Both the position numbers and the translations under genes were made by a program. From Penelope pileata (Eukaryota > Chordata > Aves > Galliformes > Cracidae): 64,000 bases of DNA. Positions 59,796-64,000 of the stretch are shown one piece after another. The DNA lies in assembly GCA_013396635.1 (NCBI GenBank), contig WBMW01000226.1:380246-444245 (forward strand), written 5' to 3'. The notes under the pieces are model-generated. The model was not told where the DNA came from, searched no databases, and was given only the letters and a program-made list of their open reading frames with translations. Positions within the stretch are counted from its first letter, which is position 1. Every line of letters begins with the position of its first letter.

Positions 59796-61913
59796 AGAAC
59801 TAAGTCCATTCCAAAGTTTCCAGATGACAAAAACCTTAACATGATAATATTTAACATTAGGTTTGTCAAAATGGATATTTTAAACCAAATCTGTGATCAT
59901 CAGTTGTATGATTTTTTTGTTTTGGTCAAACTCAATCATACTTTATAAAGTCAATTACATATATCCATTTTAATCCAGAAGAATGGGAATAAACAATTGA
60001 TGCATTTGATTGCATAATCTGATAGAGATATAGGATTTTGGATATTATAAAGTAAAATAAAACTCTTTCTCTTTGCAGTAACAAGGGATACATGATTCCC
60101 AGGGCAAAGATCTGATGAATGGGTTAGTTCATCAAAAACAAAATATGTACTGGAACATAAAAGCATAAACTCTTTAAAAAGTACAGTCTAGCAACATTTT
60201 CTTCATGAATTCTGACTTGGCAGCTTGCGTAAACAAAGTGATTGTCAGCCTGATACAAATAGCTTATGACCTGTCTGCAGATTTAAAAGCCTGTCCTGCC
60301 TACTCTGCGACCCGACAGAAAAAAAAAAAGTTTTGAAGTAATAACTAAACCAATATAAACTCAATGTTGTCTTTCTAAAAACATAAACCAGATCAAATAA
60401 ATTTTGGTATGACAATGCTTAAGTGTGTGAATAAAACCATAGAATCTAAGAAGTGGAAGGAATAATTGTTATAATCAAAACAACAGAAGAGCTACTTATA
60501 TAAGAATCTAATTATCAACATATGAATGAAGCCAAAGAAATCTGAAGTCACAGATATTAGTCTCTTGCATAAATATTTGGTTCAGTCACATCTAAAATTA
60601 AAACATTAAAAAACAAAATCAATTCTTTATGTTTTTTTCATAAGGCAAATGTGAGGGATACGGAAATGTACCTCTATGTAAAATCCAATCTTCAGAAAGT
60701 AAAACAAGAAGGGAAGAATTCATATAAATAGACATTAATTCTACTTAATTTCAAAATAGGAATCGAAACAAATTAAAATATATACACTATCTTAGTTAGC
60801 TGGAACTTCAGATGTGCACAGATGAATACCTGTTTTTAAAGAGAGGGGAAAAAAAACAACAAAAAAAAAGGAAGAACTATTTCAATTTCATTTCTTTCTG
60901 GGCTTCTATTAATAGCAGTAAGTAAAAATAGAATTTCAATGCAATTACCTGGTCAGCTGGAGACTATATCAGATCAGTGGAATACTGGTTCTTTGAAAAA
61001 TATTCTCTGCCTTTTAGACATCAAGCACTCGCTAACATCCTGGAGAAGTTCCACTGATTTTTCCAAGTACTCTGTATCAGCAGAGAACAATCAAGGAAGA
61101 TCCCCACATCACTCTTAGTTTTCCCAGCGTCCTCTGAAAAATTGAAATTATTTGTCCATTGAAACATCACAATATAAGGGAGGCAGAAACTTATCTATAA
61201 GAAAAGATACAGATCTCAAATGTCACATTTACAACATATTGAACTTTAAACACAGCACTCTTCTAAGCTTCGCCACTATTAAATGTTACCAACCAAATTC
61301 AAAGAAGGCATAAAAAGAATAAATATTTGCAATTTTATTTCTCCCAAATTTCAAAAACAAACAAAAAAACCCACCCAGATGGTGCCTTTGTCTAATAATA
61401 TTCATAACACTTCACACTTTATTTTTTATTTCTGCATGGAAGGGCAGGAGTTGCATGCCATACAGTACGGAGATAAATGAACAGTTCTACCCTGGTTTCC
61501 AGCAAACCATCTCTACAGAGCATCCCTTCTGCATCTTTTCAGACCTTGTCTTTATATCTGCTTTAGCTTTTCCCTGCTCCTGCCATTTTACACCTCATCT
61601 CTGAAAGACTCTGAAACCTAACTACATTTCTGTCTTTCTGCTTCACATATCTACTCCTACCAAATCAAATCTTCACATTCTTGTCTTTGCAACTTGTGCT
61701 TCATTTAACAGTATAATTTTTCTTTTTCCCCAAAAGGTACTGGTCTACTATGTAATTTGCTTACAAAGAAGTGTTGGTTAAATCTGTATGTATAGATATA
61801 TGTATAGATGTGTATCTACAGAGAGACTATTCTTCGTGAATTATCAGCCTCCAGTAGTCTCAATGAATTGTTTGAACAAGCATGCTCCTGAGCAAAGAGC
61901 TTGCCTCCCTCTG
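59796..61913. other. unique AT-rich DNA, no gene seen
   Basis: 2.1 kb. Minus-strand acceptor-like tracts near 60850 (TTTCCCCTCTCTTTAAAAACAG) and a donor-like CCAG|GTAATT near 60950 do not bound a convincing exon. Confidence 0.45.
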
Positions 61914-61932
61914 TTTTTTTTTTTTTTTTTTT
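61914..61932. repeat. poly-T tract
   Basis: Nineteen consecutive T. No source retroelement is recognised on the minus strand. Confidence 0.88.
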
Positions 61933-63040
61933 ACAGAAATGTCACTAGCATTTAACTGATGATTATATAGCAAATTTAAAGTAATCTATCCAGTGTGGCC
62001 TAGAAAGTATTCATGAATAGAACTATTCATGTATTACCCTAACGCTTGTCACTCAGTAAAAACTGATGCCTGACTTAAATGAAATTACTGATTTGTTACA
62101 TTGAAATTTAATTTTCTCAAAAGTCGTTTTCAAAACATTCCATAACCCCATTCATAGAAGGTAGAGCACTTGAGCTTTAATCAGAAGCTAGATTACTCGC
62201 GCTCTTTTGCCACTCTATCATTCAAAGACATATGAAGATAAAGACATTATTTTTTCAAGAGATCTTGAGAAGAACATGGCCATGATTCTCATGAGTCTTC
62301 TCCATAGAGCACAGAAGTTTTTAAGTGAGTGAAACATCAAGTACATATTTGGAGAAGTTTCAGCAAAACACCCAGTAATGGTCCGGTTCAATAAATTACA
62401 TAGGAAACACTTAAGAAATCAAGATTAGATTGAAGTCTGCACATAGTAAGATCATTTTGTGAAGATAAATGTATTTCCATATAGGAATAAATATTTTTTT
62501 GAACTAGGGCCCTTGGAGTCTAGACAGACTGATGACTATATTAAACAACAATAATTTATTCTAACTCTAGAACTCCATGCTGTTGTTAGTGGTTTAGTAG
62601 GTACTGAAGGAAAGTAACGGTTTAGTGTTAAAAACATGCCTTTTATTTTATGGGTCTAATGTCCACGCTTATAACCCTCAGACCAAGACATGCATGACAT
62701 TTAACCCCTTGTACACTGTAAGGGGAGCCTAGATATCTAACCTTGGACTTTGTCAAAATTTTAAACATATATTGACTGTAGCACTCTTTTTTAAACTCAA
62801 GTCTCATACACATCAAAACCAAACAGCACGGTTGTAGAGTACTGTAGCTTTTTCTATGCATACCTCACATTTCTCTTGATGAGAACACAGTATAACAGAG
62901 AATGGAGAAAGATATTATACTCAACCATGGAGTTAGGATTGAGACTTGCACTGCAGCAAGAAGCTCTGCATACACTGCAGAGTGCAGCTTAGTTGAAGTT
63001 ACTTTTTAAGACATTACCAGAGTTCTCAGAGGTAGTGAAT
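61933..63040. other. unique AT-rich DNA, nothing recognised
   Basis: 1.1 kb. A minus-strand GTGAG|GTATGC donor at about 62856 bounds an 11-nt block only, which is not annotated. Confidence 0.45.
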
Positions 63041-63045
63041 GCACA
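63041..63045. repeat. target-site duplication of the solo LTR
   Basis: GCACA immediately left of the LTR, repeated exactly at 63584-63588. Confidence 0.8.
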
Positions 63046-63583
63046 TGCAGTTTGACCCAGCAGACAGCTAAGTACCACACAGTCGTCCACTCCTCTCCAC
63101 TCCAGTGGAAAAAATGCAGCAGAACTTGTGGGTTGAGATAAAACTAAGACTAAAAAGGAAGTAAAAGAAATAACAGTAATGATAAATGTAAATATATATA
63201 CTTATACACACATGAAAGCAAGCGACACATGAAGCAAGAGCTCACCACCCACCAACTGATGCCCAGTGCATCTCCAAGCAATGGCCCCCTCCTCGGCTAA
63301 CTTCCCTCCCTTAAAGTTATATGATGCCATCTGGTATGGAATATCCTTTTGGTCAGTTTAGATCAGCTGCTCAGGTTCTGTCCTCTCCCAGCTCCTTGTG
63401 CCCTCAGGCCTCTTGCTGGCAGGGCAGTACAGGAAGCTGAGAAACAGAGATGTTCTTGGCTCTGTACAGCAACAAGTGTAAACACCAGTATGTTATCAGT
63501 TTTGTTTTCTTTCTAGAACCAAAACAGCCTCATACCAGACACTATGAGAAAAACAACTTCTGTCCCAGCTAAAAACTAAGACA
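63046..63583 (-). mobile_element. solo LTR, avian ERVL-type
   Basis: 538 bp with minus-strand termini TGTCTTAGTTTTTAGCTGGG at the right and ...CTGCA at the left. It is flanked by the exact 5-bp duplication GCACA, as expected for ERVL/ERV1-type integrases. The order of blocks matches the abundant bird LTR: a TATA-like TATAACTTT at 63321-63313, the CCATACCAGATGGCATC segment just upstream of it, and near the 3' end AGTTTTATCTCAACCCACAAG. No internal retroviral DNA is present, so it is a solo LTR. Several base changes and small gaps show that it is not recent. It contains no coding sequence. Confidence 0.85.
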
Positions 63584-64000
63584 GCACAGTACCCTAGAAA
63601 TCAGCTCTGGTTAACTGTGGGAGAATGGGTATTTCAGGAGCCAGGGATACAGCTGCAAAAAAATTCCTTTAATAATTTACCTTAGTTTGTGCTTGCCAGA
63701 TCATTCAGATCACAGGCTAAGGGTGGCAAATAATGATTTAGCTCGTCATTGAACCAGACTCTGACAGCTGATTTAACAGAGTGCGTGTTGCAGTCAGCCA
63801 TTCTTCTCAGGGCAAAGGGAACTTATAAAAACTCATATGCTTTGAGATGTTCTTATTCTGCTTATAGGCCAAGGGTTTCTGGAGTACTAAAGTGTCTGCA
63901 GTGTTATTACAGCAGCACTCATCAAACAAGGAACATGCTCACAAAGTGCATATATGCCGTTACTTCTTCAAAAATAAAGCTTTGATACTCATTTAATTTT
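63584..64000. other. unique DNA at the window end
   Basis: On the minus strand 63710-63675 has a strong acceptor (TTTGCCACCCTTAG) and donor (AAG|GTAAAT), but all three frames contain a stop. It could be a non-coding exon. A plus-strand 78-codon frame (63749-63985) has no recognisable family. Confidence 0.4.

Noticed and set aside
1..64000. CRISPR arrays, tRNA or rRNA genes, bacterial-type operons
   Set aside because: No spaced direct repeats, cloverleaf-forming segments or rRNA motifs were seen, and the sequence is vertebrate nuclear DNA.

Overview
This window looks like an AT-rich, intron-dominated stretch of a bird nuclear genome, probably a galliform. The evidence is ten CR1 LINE fragments ending in the avian (A)TTCTATGA tail, three internally deleted mariner copies whose ends resemble the galliform mariner family, a solo LTR matching the bird ERVL-type LTR layout, a second inserted LTR with 6-bp target duplications, and a hAT/Charlie-like remnant. 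There are no operons, Shine-Dalgarno sites, CRISPR arrays or recognisable RNA genes. One 40-base run of N follows a poly-T tract (48577-48616) and a single N lies at 3593, so this is a draft assembly.

The main result outside the repeats is a set of short coding-like blocks on the minus strand between about 52.9 kb and 34.1 kb. Each is bounded by good splice signals. Reading on the minus strand they are 52866-52814, 52761-52746 (weak), 52268-52237, 50310-50294 (weak), 47714-47604, 45180-45112, 40778-40719, 39438-39391, 36532-36488 and an open block starting at 34320. The five from 47714 to 36488 are each a multiple of three long (111, 69, 60, 48, 45 nt) and can all be read phase 0 to phase 0; in three of them this is the only frame without a stop. 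I read this as the middle of one minus-strand gene with short exons and kilobase introns, encoding a charged, helical, partly coiled-coil-like protein. I do not recognise the family. Further exon-like blocks lie downstream on the same strand (24.9, 23.1, 20.6, 12.0 and 8.9 kb), but I cannot link them in phase.

Layout: 0-16 kb is repeat-rich (CR1, mariner, a mariner/CR1 hybrid junction, CR1 with an LTR inside it, hAT remnant). 16-34 kb is mostly unique AT-rich DNA with two short CR1 tails and a possible old LTR at 28.6-29.0 kb. 34-53 kb holds the candidate exons, the third mariner copy, the gap and a CR1. 53-64 kb holds an LTR-like block with a 77-bp tandem repeat, two CR1 copies and the solo LTR. 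Nearly every open reading frame over 100 codons lies in a CR1 or in low-complexity DNA. All assignments come from reading the sequence; no database search was run.
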